Below, in pieces: positions 45,104 through 52,449 of a DNA stretch of 64,000 nt. The stretch comes from Limnohabitans sp. 2KL-27 (GTDB taxonomy: Bacteria > Pseudomonadota > Gammaproteobacteria > Burkholderiales > Burkholderiaceae_C): NCBI RefSeq assembly GCF_001269345.1, contig NZ_CXOP01000002.1, forward strand, positions 930,853 to 994,852, given 5' to 3'. A program made the translations under genes and the position numbers. Every line of letters begins with the position of its first letter. Positions within the stretch are counted from its first letter, which is position 1. The notes under the pieces are model-generated. The model did no database searches. It worked only from the letters and a program-made list of their open reading frames with translations, and had not been told where the DNA came from.

Positions 45104-46191
45104 GCTGTACTGCCCACAAAGTTACGGCCTCGGGATGAACCGAGTGCCTGCTGAAGTTGATGATGGCCGTGCGGGCTGTTGCGCAGTTCACGCGGCGTGA
45201 TGCCGAGACTTTGCAGCCAAGCGGACAGTTGTTGTCGCGCTTGGTGCCAGTGACAGTCAAAAATGAGTGCCAGGTCATCCTGTACCTGTGGGCTGATGGC
45301 GGCTGCAATGTCCAACACCATGGGCAACCACACCGCACAGGCGTGACCATGGGGTAATTTTTCATGCAGGGTCAGGTCATACGACAAGGCGTGGGCCAAG
45401 GCCGTCTGGGTTTGCGACATCGCCAAACCTGCCAGTAAGGATGCTTGGCTCATCTGCTCGCGCAAACCTGTGTCTTGGGGGTTCTTCAGCAGTGCAGGCA
45501 GGGTCTGCAAAACCATTCGCGCAGAACGTACCGCCAAGGGGCGTGTGATCGCGTTGGCATGGTGGTTCCAGATCGATTCCAGCGCGTGCGCCAGGGTATC
45601 TAAAGCAGTGTCCCGGGTTAAACCTTCGGGGCATGACAGGGTCAGGTTCGGGTCGATCCAGGCCTGATCGGCAAAGCCCTCGACGCAAGACCATGAGCGC
45701 TTGAGGGCGGGTTGGGTGTCCAGATCCCACAACGTGGCCCAAGGGGTGACCTCGCTGCCTGTGCCGGAAGTGGTGGGGGCGCACCACAAGGTGTGCCGCT
45801 TGTGATCGGCTGGCAGCTTGTTGGCTCGCCAGACCGTTGGGGCCAAATCCAGGTCATGGAGTTCGAAACGGGCCAGTTTGGCCAGGTCCAGCGTGGTACC
45901 GCCCCCTATGGCCAGCAAGGCTGCGTCCGGCTGTTTGGCCCATAAAGGCCAAAGCTGCTGGCACACCTCCAGCGCTGCCGTGATGCTGCTTTGTGCCGAA
46001 CGTTGCCAGATCCAGGCCAAGCACAGTGCGCCCCATTGCCTATTTAAATCGGCTTCCATGGACAAAGAGATCGCATGCGGATCGGCCAGAACAAAAAATG
46101 GCTGTTCAGGTCGGTGTGTGTGCAAGAGGTTCGGACCCCATTCAAGCTGAACCGGGTTGAACCATGTCAAATGAATCGCTGTCGCAGCCAT
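45100..46191 (-). CDS. Iron-containing alcohol dehydrogenase, phosphonate-associated
   Basis: A 363-residue type III (iron-dependent) alcohol dehydrogenase. The NAD region has [17 protein letters not shown] and [20 protein letters not shown]; the metal-ligand region has [17 protein letters not shown] and [14 protein letters not shown]. It resembles the phosphonate-operon family described as phosphonate metabolism-associated (TIGR03405). It may interconvert phosphonoacetaldehyde and 2-hydroxyethylphosphonate or remove the acetaldehyde released by PhnX. Its start overlaps the phnE 3' end by 25 bp. Confidence 0.83.
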   Translation of the reverse strand: MAATAIHLTWFNPVQLEWGPNLLHTHRPEQPFFVLADPHAISLSMEADLNRQWGALCLAWIWQRSAQSSITAALEVCQQLWPLWAKQPDAALLAIGGGTTLDLAKLARFELHDLDLAPTVWRANKLPADHKRHTLWCAPTTSGTGSEVTPWATLWDLDTQPALKRSWSCVEGFADQAWIDPNLTLSCPEGLTRDTALDTLAHALESIWNHHANAITRPLAVRSARMVLQTLPALLKNPQDTGLREQMSQASLLAGLAMSQTQTALAHALSYDLTLHEKLPHGHACAVWLPMVLDIAAAISPQVQDDLALIFDCHWHQARQQLSAWLQSLGITPRELRNSPHGHHQLQQALGSSRGRNFVGSTA

Positions 46192-46988
46192 GAAGAACCC
46201 ATGTCAATGAGAGAGACGGTGACGATCAGCATCAGCAAAACTGCGCAGGTCTGGGCGTACTCAAAGCTGCGGATCACCTCAAACAAAATCACGCCGATGC
46301 CACCTGCGCCGACCATGCCGACCACCGAGGCCGAGCGGACATTCGACTCAAAGCGGTACAGCGAATACGACAGCCAAAGCGGCATCACCTGCGGGATCAC
46401 GCCATAAGCAATCTCAGCGAGTTTGTGTGCGCCCGTGGCGCGTATCCCCTCCACCGGTCGCGGATCGATGGCTTCGACCGCTTCAGAGAACAGTTTGGAC
46501 AAGGTGCCGGTGGTGTGCACAAACAAGGCCAGCACACCGGCAAAAGGCCCTAAACCCACAGCCACAATGAACAACATGGCAAACACCATCTCATTGGTGG
46601 CCCGGCACGCATCCATCAAACGGCGAACCGGCTGGTAAACCCAGGCCGGGGCCACATTCGCGGCCGACAGCAAACCCATGGGAACAGCGGCCACAATGGC
46701 CAGCACAGTGCCCCACAGTGCAATGTGCAGCGTGATCACCATCTCGCGCAGGTACAACTGCCAATCTTTGAAATCGGGTGGAAAGAAATCTGCGGCAAAG
46801 GTGCGCATATTGGCCGCATCCCGGATCAAGGCCAGAGGGCGTATTTCAGCCCCCTGCCAAGCCCAAGCCAAAATGCCAGCGGCCACGAGCCAGACCAGAT
46901 AGCTCAAGCCCTGGCTCTTTTTGTGCGAGGCCAGTAGCTGCAGTTTTTCCAGATCGGCGCTGGCCATGGCGTTGTGCATTGTGGACAT
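46167..46988 (-). CDS. phnE: Phosphonate ABC transporter permease PhnE
   Basis: A 273-residue inner-membrane permease with six predicted spans. A cytoplasmic N-terminus of ~25 residues precedes [20 protein letters not shown]. The permease loop is [20 protein letters not shown], and the C-terminal half has [20 protein letters not shown], typical of PhnE. It works with PhnC and PhnD to import phosphonates. It is 2 bp after phnD. No second permease gene is present. Confidence 0.92.
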   Translation of the reverse strand: MSTMHNAMASADLEKLQLLASHKKSQGLSYLVWLVAAGILAWAWQGAEIRPLALIRDAANMRTFAADFFPPDFKDWQLYLREMVITLHIALWGTVLAIVAAVPMGLLSAANVAPAWVYQPVRRLMDACRATNEMVFAMLFIVAVGLGPFAGVLALFVHTTGTLSKLFSEAVEAIDPRPVEGIRATGAHKLAEIAYGVIPQVMPLWLSYSLYRFESNVRSASVVGMVGAGGIGVILFEVIRSFEYAQTCAVLLMLIVTVSLIDMGSSWLRQRFI

Positions 46989-46990
46989 GC

Positions 46991-47941
46991 TTATTTCTTC
47001 AATGCGGCCAGTTTCTGGTCAATATCGGCCAATTGTTTGGCTTTGTCGGCAGCAGCCAATTTGTCATCGCCCTCGACCTTGCGGCGGTCCTTGAACAATT
47101 CCAGTTGACGGATCGGGATCAGCTGGTCGTTGTTCGATTCGCGGAAGCCACCGTAGTTGTAAATGTTCTTGAGCACGGCTTTCTCTGCCGGATCGTTCTT
47201 GGCATAGTTCAGAACAAAATTCTTGATCTTGGTTTTGACCGCCGGGTCCATGTCCTTGCGCCAGACAAATGGATCGCTTGGAATCAAAGGGCTTTGCCAG
47301 ATCACTCGCAGTTGCTTGAACAAATCGGGTTTGGCACTTTCGAGCTTGCCCATGTCCTCGGTGTTGTTGGTGGCCACATCCACCTGTTTGGCCAAAGTGG
47401 CTTGGATATTGGCACCGTGGCTGGCGTTGCGCACGGTCTTGAAGGTGGTGCGTGCTTCGATGTTGCGCTGGGCAAAGATGTAATAGGAGGGCACCAAAAA
47501 TCCCGATGTCGAATTGGGGTCGCCAATGCCGAAGTTGATGTTTTTGCCGTTGGCGATCACATCGTCCACCGTTTTGTAGGGGCTGTCCTTGTGCGTGATC
47601 AGCAAGGCGTGGTAGCCGAAGCTGCCGTCGGCGTACATCAGCTGGGCAAAGATTTCACCGTTGGCGCGATCCACCGCTTCCATGGCGGCTTTGTTGCCGT
47701 ACCAAGCCACTTGGATTTTGTTGAAGCGCATGGCTTCGATCACGCCAGCGTAGTCAGGGGCATAGAACGACTGGATTTTCAGGCCCGTTTTTTTCTCCAT
47801 GTCGCGGAAGAACGGCTCCCAGCGCTCGCGTTGGGCCGATGCAGAGTCGGTGGCGATGATGCCAAAGCTGATGTCTTGGGCGAAGGCGCCGATGGCGCTC
47901 AGTGAAATCAGGCCGGTGGCCAGGATGTGGGCAAGTTTCAT
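46991..47941 (-). CDS. phnD: Phosphonate ABC transporter substrate-binding protein PhnD
   Basis: A 316-residue periplasmic binding protein with signal peptide [20 protein letters not shown], cleaved after the following Ala. The mature part has [40 protein letters not shown] and [20 protein letters not shown], all typical of PhnD. The AWYG and DPNSTSGF segments line the phosphonate pocket in this family. It binds 2-aminoethylphosphonate-like ligands for PhnCE. The gene follows phnC by 24 bp. Confidence 0.93.
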   Translation of the reverse strand: MKLAHILATGLISLSAIGAFAQDISFGIIATDSASAQRERWEPFFRDMEKKTGLKIQSFYAPDYAGVIEAMRFNKIQVAWYGNKAAMEAVDRANGEIFAQLMYADGSFGYHALLITHKDSPYKTVDDVIANGKNINFGIGDPNSTSGFLVPSYYIFAQRNIEARTTFKTVRNASHGANIQATLAKQVDVATNNTEDMGKLESAKPDLFKQLRVIWQSPLIPSDPFVWRKDMDPAVKTKIKNFVLNYAKNDPAEKAVLKNIYNYGGFRESNNDQLIPIRQLELFKDRRKVEGDDKLAAADKAKQLADIDQKLAALKK

Positions 47942-47965
47942 GGTGTGGTCCTCAGGTTGGAAAAA

Positions 47966-48847
47966 TCAATGCGCCAAGAGTTGGAGCGTCGGGTTGAAAA
48001 GGGTTTCCGGTGTTTCAGGGGGGTGATCCATGAACAACTCGTCCGAATGGGTGCCGTACAGCTCACGCAGTCTTTGGTTGTCCAGGCCCATGGGGGGGCC
48101 GTCGTAGACCAGGCGACCTTCACGCAAGGCGATGATGCGGTCGCAGTACTGCCGCGCCAGGTTCACGTTGTGCAGGCTGATGACCAGGGTCATGCCCTGA
48201 TCTCTTTGCAACTGGCGCAGCAAGTCCATGACCCTGCGCGTGGACTCGGGATCGAGCGACGCCACCGGTTCGTCGGCCAGCAAAATGCGGGCGCCTTGCA
48301 CCAATGCACGGGCAATGGCTGCACGTTGCTGCTGGCCACCCGACAAGGTCGAGGCCCTCTGCATGGCCTGCTCAGACAGGCCCACAGAGTGCAAGGCTTT
48401 GAGCGCCTTGAACTTTTCTTCAGGCGTGAACAAGCCAAGCAAACTTCTGTGTAACGGAATGTGCGGCAGCAGGCCTGTCATCACGTTGGTCAGCACGTCC
48501 ATGCGGCCTACCAAATTGAACTGCTGAAAGATGATGCCGATGTGGGTGCGCAACTGGCGCACCTCTGAGCTCAGCTTGCCTGACTTTTGCAGGCTTTCTC
48601 CCCACAGCTGGATTTCGCTGTTGACACCATCGAAACGCTCGAGTCCGCAAAGACTGCGCAGCAAGGTGGATTTTCCCGAGCCCGAAGCGCCCAGCAAGCC
48701 CACGCACTCGCCCTTGTCGATGCACACATCGATGGCTTGAAGTGCCTGACGGTCCTTTTGAAAGGATTTGCAGGCATTGATGACACGGATGGCCGGTTGT
48801 TGATTTGACATGGGCGGCATCTTGCAAAGTGCTTGTGACGTTGTCAT
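47966..48847 (-). CDS. phnC: Phosphonate ABC transporter ATPase PhnC
   Basis: ATPase of the phosphonate importer, up to 293 residues. Walker A is GASGSGKST, the signature LSGGQQQRAAIARALVQGAR, Walker B LLADEPVASLDPES and the H-loop VISLHNVNLARQYC. The start is uncertain: ATG 48847 gives the longest frame but sits beside the AT-rich promoter, whereas 48820 or 48811 (MSNQQPAIRVI) give a more usual N-terminus. It is the first gene of the phnCDE-ADH-oxidoreductase-phnX operon and is divergent from the HD-domain gene, with PHO-box-like sites in between. Confidence 0.9.
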   Translation of the reverse strand: MTTSQALCKMPPMSNQQPAIRVINACKSFQKDRQALQAIDVCIDKGECVGLLGASGSGKSTLLRSLCGLERFDGVNSEIQLWGESLQKSGKLSSEVRQLRTHIGIIFQQFNLVGRMDVLTNVMTGLLPHIPLHRSLLGLFTPEEKFKALKALHSVGLSEQAMQRASTLSGGQQQRAAIARALVQGARILLADEPVASLDPESTRRVMDLLRQLQRDQGMTLVISLHNVNLARQYCDRIIALREGRLVYDGPPMGLDNQRLRELYGTHSDELFMDHPPETPETLFNPTLQLLAH

Positions 48848-48856
48848 GAAAAAAAT

Positions 48857-48874
48857 ATGTCATTTGCATGTCGC
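48857..48874 (+). promoter_or_regulatory. PHO-box-like site 1 upstream of the HD phosphonate gene
   Basis: Two 7-bp half sites with 11-bp period, ATGTCAT-ttgc-ATGTCGC, matching the PhoB half-site consensus CTGTCAT with 4-bp spacers. It lies in the 74-bp divergent region between phnC and the HD-domain gene. Confidence 0.6.
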
Positions 48875-48881
48875 CTCTGAT

Positions 48882-48899
48882 TTGTCATGCTTTTGACAC
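48882..48899 (+). promoter_or_regulatory. PHO-box-like site 2 upstream of the HD phosphonate gene
   Basis: TTGTCAT-gctt-TTGACAC, 11-bp period. A -10-like CACAGT begins 10 bp further on at 48910. The site is almost symmetrical when read on the other strand and could also serve phnC. Confidence 0.65.
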
Positions 48900-48921
48900 G
48901 CTTGGGGCTCACAGTCATGCC

Positions 48922-49497
48922 ATGCAAAAAATGATGAACACCCTTTTGTCGCTCTACGAGCAAGGTGGTGACCTGGTCTATGCAGGCGAGTCGGTTACCC
49001 AGTTGATGCACGCGTGGCAGTGTGGGCGACTGGCAGAAAAGTCAGGTGCCAGTGCGGCCTTGCAATTGGCCAGCTGGCTGCACGATGTAGGCCATTTGTG
49101 GGTGAACCTCGAGGGGACCCCCACCTTGAGGGGTCAAGACGATGTGCACGAGCGCATCGGTGCCGAGGTGCTGCTGCCTGTGTTTGGCCTTGCCGTATCC
49201 GAGCCTGTGCGCTTACATGTGCAGGCCAAGCGCTACCTGGTCAGCACCCGTGAGATCTATGCCCGCAAGCTGTCACCCGACTCGGTGCGAAGCCTCAACT
49301 TGCAGGGTGGCCCCATGGCGCCCCACGAGTGCAAGGCTTTTGAGGCGGAGCCTTTTTTTGCCGATGCTGTGAAGCTGCGTGTTTGGGATGACCTGGGGAA
49401 AAAGTCCAGTTGGTTTGAGGAGACACGTCAAGATGCCCTTGACCACTTGGAGGCCTTGATGCGTGATGTGGCGCGCGATCACGTCATTCAAATTTAA
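48922..49497 (+). CDS. PhnZ-like HD-domain phosphonate degradation protein
   Basis: A 191-residue HD-domain protein of the phosphonate-degradation family (TIGR03276; PhnZ-like mixed-valent di-iron oxygenase group). Key segments are VYAGESVTQLMHAWQCGRLA, with Tyr and Glu at the positions that gate substrate in PhnZ, and LASWLHDVGHLW with metal-binding HD. PhnZ oxidatively cleaves the C-P bond of 1-hydroxyphosphonates, but no PhnY hydroxylase is seen. The start is uncertain (48922, 48931 or 48934); at 48922 the predicted mRNA would have almost no leader. It sits between divergent phnC and olsB. Confidence 0.8.
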   Translation: MQKMMNTLLSLYEQGGDLVYAGESVTQLMHAWQCGRLAEKSGASAALQLASWLHDVGHLWVNLEGTPTLRGQDDVHERIGAEVLLPVFGLAVSEPVRLHVQAKRYLVSTREIYARKLSPDSVRSLNLQGGPMAPHECKAFEAEPFFADAVKLRVWDDLGKKSSWFEETRQDALDHLEALMRDVARDHVIQI

Positions 49498-49502
49498 CAA
49501 AA

Positions 49503-49520
49503 AGGACACGCCTTTGACAC
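49503..49520 (+). promoter_or_regulatory. PHO-box-like site upstream of olsB
   Basis: AGGACAC-gcct-TTGACAC, two half sites with 11-bp period, 46 bp upstream of olsB. No good -10 is visible 10 bp downstream, so this is weaker than the other sites. olsB may also be reached by read-through from the HD gene, 68 bp upstream. Confidence 0.45.
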
Positions 49521-49565
49521 GGATGAGGGGGACCATGGCATGCAGGATCAAAAGGAGCTGAAGCC

Positions 49566-50411
49566 ATGAAAGAGTTACCAAATCCCACCTTCGCACTGTC
49601 CCCTGTTCAGTTGCCCAGGGGGTCACTTCATCCGGGGTCCTCTGGCGCCGGTTTGGACTTTTTGCCGCGGCGTGTGCAAAGCACCATTGAAGTCAGCTGG
49701 GCGAAGCATCTCGACGAAGTTCGCGAAGCGCAACGCCTGAGGCATCAGGTCTTTGCGACGGAATTGGGCGCACGTTTGCCCAAAACGGTGCCCGGCCATG
49801 ACATCGACTTGTTTGACGATTATTGCGAACACCTGCTGGTTCGCGACAGTGCCTCTGGTCAAGTGATTGGCACGTATCGGGTGCTCACGCCCGCACAGGC
49901 CAAGCGGGCGGGCAGCACTTACAGCGACACTGAATTTGACCTGACGCGCCTGCGTGATTGGCGTGGCCGCATGGTGGAATTGGGCCGCAGCTGTGTGCAT
50001 GCCGAGCACCGCCACGGTGGGGTCATCATGGCCTTGTGGGGGGCCTTGTTTGAGTTCATGGATCGAAACCGACTGGACACCATGATCGGTTGCGCCAGCA
50101 TCCCCATGCTGCACAACGGTCTGGTCACGGGCGATGCTGCAGCCAGCATCTGGCACCAATTGCGTCAAACCCATCTGGCGGATATCCAATTCCATGTTCG
50201 CCCACGTCTGCCCTTGCCTGTAGAAGAGTTGGACCATGGCTTGTCCATCGAGCCGCCAGCGCTCATCAAAGGTTATTTGCGTCTGGGCGCCAAGGTGCTG
50301 GGAGCGCCCGCCTGGGACCCTGATTTCAATACCGCCGATCTGCCCATGATGATGCGCACGGTCGATTTGCCCCAGCGCTACCGCAAGCACTTTTCCATGG
50401 GGTCCTCATGA
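49566..50411 (+). CDS. olsB: Ornithine-type N-acyltransferase (OlsB, GNAT fold)
   Basis: A 281-residue GNAT-fold protein of the OlsB/COG3176 group that transfers a 3-hydroxyacyl chain from acyl carrier protein to an amino acid to make lyso-ornithine lipid. Motifs are EAQRLRHQVFATELGA, HLLVRDSASGQVIGTYRVLT, VELGRSCVHAEHRHGGVIMA and GCASIPMLHNGL. AAAAGGAG precedes the ATG. It overlaps plcP by ATGA. No olsA acyltransferase is in the window; it may be elsewhere. Together with plcP and the glycosyltransferase this points to phosphorus-free membrane lipids. Confidence 0.83.
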   Translation: MKELPNPTFALSPVQLPRGSLHPGSSGAGLDFLPRRVQSTIEVSWAKHLDEVREAQRLRHQVFATELGARLPKTVPGHDIDLFDDYCEHLLVRDSASGQVIGTYRVLTPAQAKRAGSTYSDTEFDLTRLRDWRGRMVELGRSCVHAEHRHGGVIMALWGALFEFMDRNRLDTMIGCASIPMLHNGLVTGDAAASIWHQLRQTHLADIQFHVRPRLPLPVEELDHGLSIEPPALIKGYLRLGAKVLGAPAWDPDFNTADLPMMMRTVDLPQRYRKHFSMGSS

Positions 50412-51337
50412 CTACAACGGCCCAACCCTCACATGCGGGTGCATTGTTCAAAACCTCTCATTCGAATATAGGCGATACATTGGTTCAGACTTCGCCGGCT
50501 CTTGTGCCTCAGTTGATGCCGGGATTGGAAGACCCTGATGAAGACAATTTGCCTGCAGGCCGACCCCGTTTGCGGGCCATTTTTATATCTGATCTGCACA
50601 TTGGCACCCCTGGATTCCAAGCTGAGGCGTTGCTCGATTTTTTGAAAAATCATCCCAGTGACGTTCTCTATTTGGTGGGCGACATCGTGGACGGATGGCA
50701 ATTGCGCAGGCGTTGGTTCTGGCCCCAAAGTCACAACGATGTGGTGCAAAAATTGTTGCGCCGTGCGCGCAAGGGATGCCGTGTGATTTATGTGCCCGGC
50801 AACCACGATGAGTTTGCGCGGCATTTTGTAGGCCATGCGTTTGGTGGGGTGGAGGTGCTTCACGACACGTCACACACCACGGCCAAAGGCCTGAAGCTGT
50901 GGGTTGTGCACGGCGATCATTTCGATGGCGTGATCCAGTGCGCCAAGTGGCTGGCCTATGTGGGTGACTGGTTGTACGAGTTGACTTTGCGGCTCAATCG
51001 CCACCTCAACAGCTTCAGGGCCCGGATCGGCTTGGAGTATTGGTCCTTGTCTGCTTATCTCAAACTCAAGGTGAAAAAAGCAGTCAATTTCATCAGTGAT
51101 TTTGAGGTGGCCGTGGCGCAGGAGGCCAAGCGCCGTGGCTTTGATGGCGTGGTGTGTGGCCACATTCACCATGCTGAAATCCGCGATATCAACGGCACCT
51201 TGTACTGCAACGATGGCGACTGGGTGGAAAGCCGCACCGCTTTGGTCGAGCACGCCGATGGCCGTCTGGAAATCATCCATTGGGCTGGTCAGGCGGTGGT
51301 CGTCAATGCTTTGCCAGTGCAGGCGGTCCCCGCATGA
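50408..51337 (+). CDS. plcP: PlcP-type phospholipase C (metallophosphoesterase)
   Basis: A 309-residue calcineurin-like phosphoesterase. Metal-binding motifs are ISDLHIGTPG (about 60-69), LVGDIVDGWQLRRRWFWP, VPGNHDEFARHF, VHGDHFD and VCGHIHHAEI, and the NDVVQKLLRRARKGCRVIY and YWSLSAYLKLKVKKAVNFIS segments are those of PlcP and not LpxH. PlcP removes phosphocholine or phosphoethanolamine headgroups from phospholipids under phosphate starvation, giving diacylglycerol. The first ~50 residues are an unstructured extension. ATGA overlaps tie it to olsB and to the glycosyltransferase that would glycosylate the diacylglycerol. Confidence 0.85.
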   Translation: MTTTAQPSHAGALFKTSHSNIGDTLVQTSPALVPQLMPGLEDPDEDNLPAGRPRLRAIFISDLHIGTPGFQAEALLDFLKNHPSDVLYLVGDIVDGWQLRRRWFWPQSHNDVVQKLLRRARKGCRVIYVPGNHDEFARHFVGHAFGGVEVLHDTSHTTAKGLKLWVVHGDHFDGVIQCAKWLAYVGDWLYELTLRLNRHLNSFRARIGLEYWSLSAYLKLKVKKAVNFISDFEVAVAQEAKRRGFDGVVCGHIHHAEIRDINGTLYCNDGDWVESRTALVEHADGRLEIIHWAGQAVVVNALPVQAVPA

Positions 51338-52374
51338 AACTGGCGTTGATCACCGATGCATGGCACCCTCAGGTCAATGGGGTGGTGACCACCTTGCACG
51401 AGTTGGTGGAGGCTTTGGGGCCTTTGGGCGTGCAGGTCAGCGTGTTGCATCCGGGGCAATTCAAAAACCGACCATGTCCCGGTTATGCGGGCATCGATCT
51501 GGCGGTTCGCCCTTACAAGGCCTTGGCCGAGATGCTCGACAGACTTGAACCCGATGCGGTCCATATCGCCACCGAGGGTCCATTGGGTTGGGCAGCTCGC
51601 CGACACTGCCTCAAAAGAGGATGGCGTTTCACCACGGCTTTTCACACCAAATTTCCAGAAATTCTCAAGGCGGCACTGCATGTGCCTTTGTTCATGGGTT
51701 ACGCCTTGTTCCGCCGCTTTCACCGACCCTCTTCAGGCGTGATGGTGCCGACTCAAGGTGTTTTGAACATGCTGCAAGCACGGGGTTTCAAAAACCTGAT
51801 GCCTTGGACCCATGGGGTGGACCTGTCATTGTTCACCTACCAGCCGCAGCCCATCGACTTGCCAGAACTTCAGCATCTGCCACGGCCTTGGGCCTTGTAT
51901 GTGGGGCGTGTTTCGTATGAAAAAAACATCGATGCTTTTTTGGACATGGATTGGTCAGGTACGCGCATTGTGTGTGGCGAGGGCCCTTTGGCCGCTCAGC
52001 TCAAGGCACGCTACCCCGACGTGGTGTGGATGGGGGTCTTGCCGCGTCCTCAATTGGCGCGTGTTTATGCAGCAGCCAATGTGTTTGTGTTTCCTTCGAA
52101 AAATGAAACATTTGGCCTGGTCATGCTCGAAGCCATGGCCTGCGGGACACCGGTTGCCGCTTACCCCGTGGATGGTCCATTGCAGGTGATGGGGGCAGAC
52201 CAGGGGGAGCCTACTGGGGGGGTGCTGCGCCAAAGCTTGGCTGAGGCCACATTGCAAGCTTTGCAGTTACCCCGCCAAGAAGCCAGGCACAGGGCACAGG
52301 CCTTTGGTTGGCCGCATACCGTGGGTTTATTCAAAGGCTATTTGACGTCCATCAAGGGCGAGGGAAAACCATGA
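51334..52374 (+). CDS. GT4 glycosyltransferase, probable diacylglycerol glycosyltransferase (Agt)
   Basis: A 346-residue GT-B glycosyltransferase. The N-terminal half begins LALITDAWHPQVNGVVTTLH and includes VHIATEGPLGWAARRHC and TTAFHTKFPEI; the C-terminal half has YVGRVSYEKNIDAFLDMDWS and FPSKNETFGLVMLEAMACGT, the EX7E donor-sugar motif. In plcP-agt operons this type of enzyme adds a sugar to diacylglycerol to make glycolipids that replace phospholipids. ATG 51334 is set by the ATGA overlap with plcP; the longer frame from 51280 is within plcP. Confidence 0.85.
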   Translation: MKLALITDAWHPQVNGVVTTLHELVEALGPLGVQVSVLHPGQFKNRPCPGYAGIDLAVRPYKALAEMLDRLEPDAVHIATEGPLGWAARRHCLKRGWRFTTAFHTKFPEILKAALHVPLFMGYALFRRFHRPSSGVMVPTQGVLNMLQARGFKNLMPWTHGVDLSLFTYQPQPIDLPELQHLPRPWALYVGRVSYEKNIDAFLDMDWSGTRIVCGEGPLAAQLKARYPDVVWMGVLPRPQLARVYAAANVFVFPSKNETFGLVMLEAMACGTPVAAYPVDGPLQVMGADQGEPTGGVLRQSLAEATLQALQLPRQEARHRAQAFGWPHTVGLFKGYLTSIKGEGKP

Positions 52375-52389
52375 CACGGGTTCACGCCA

Positions 52390-52423
52390 TTGTCATCAAA
52401 CTGACTTGATGCCTTCTTAGACT
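52390..52423 (+). promoter_or_regulatory. PHO-box-like promoter of ppk1
   Basis: TTGTCAT-caaa-CTGACTT (52390-52407) followed after exactly 10 bp by TAGACT (52418-52423), the spacing seen in PhoB-activated promoters. The expected transcript starts ~20 bp before the ppk1 ATG. It lies 16 bp after the glycosyltransferase stop. Confidence 0.65.
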
Positions 52424-52449
52424 GAGTTGAATTCATTCACTCGTGTGCC

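Noticed and set aside
43170..49497. C-P lyase pathway
   Set aside because: No phnG, H, I, J, K, L or M is present; breakdown here relies on PhnX and oxidative enzymes.
50408..51337. LpxH (lipid A synthesis) for the metallophosphoesterase gene
   Set aside because: It shares the fold, but the sequence segments and the olsB/glycosyltransferase neighbours match PlcP better.
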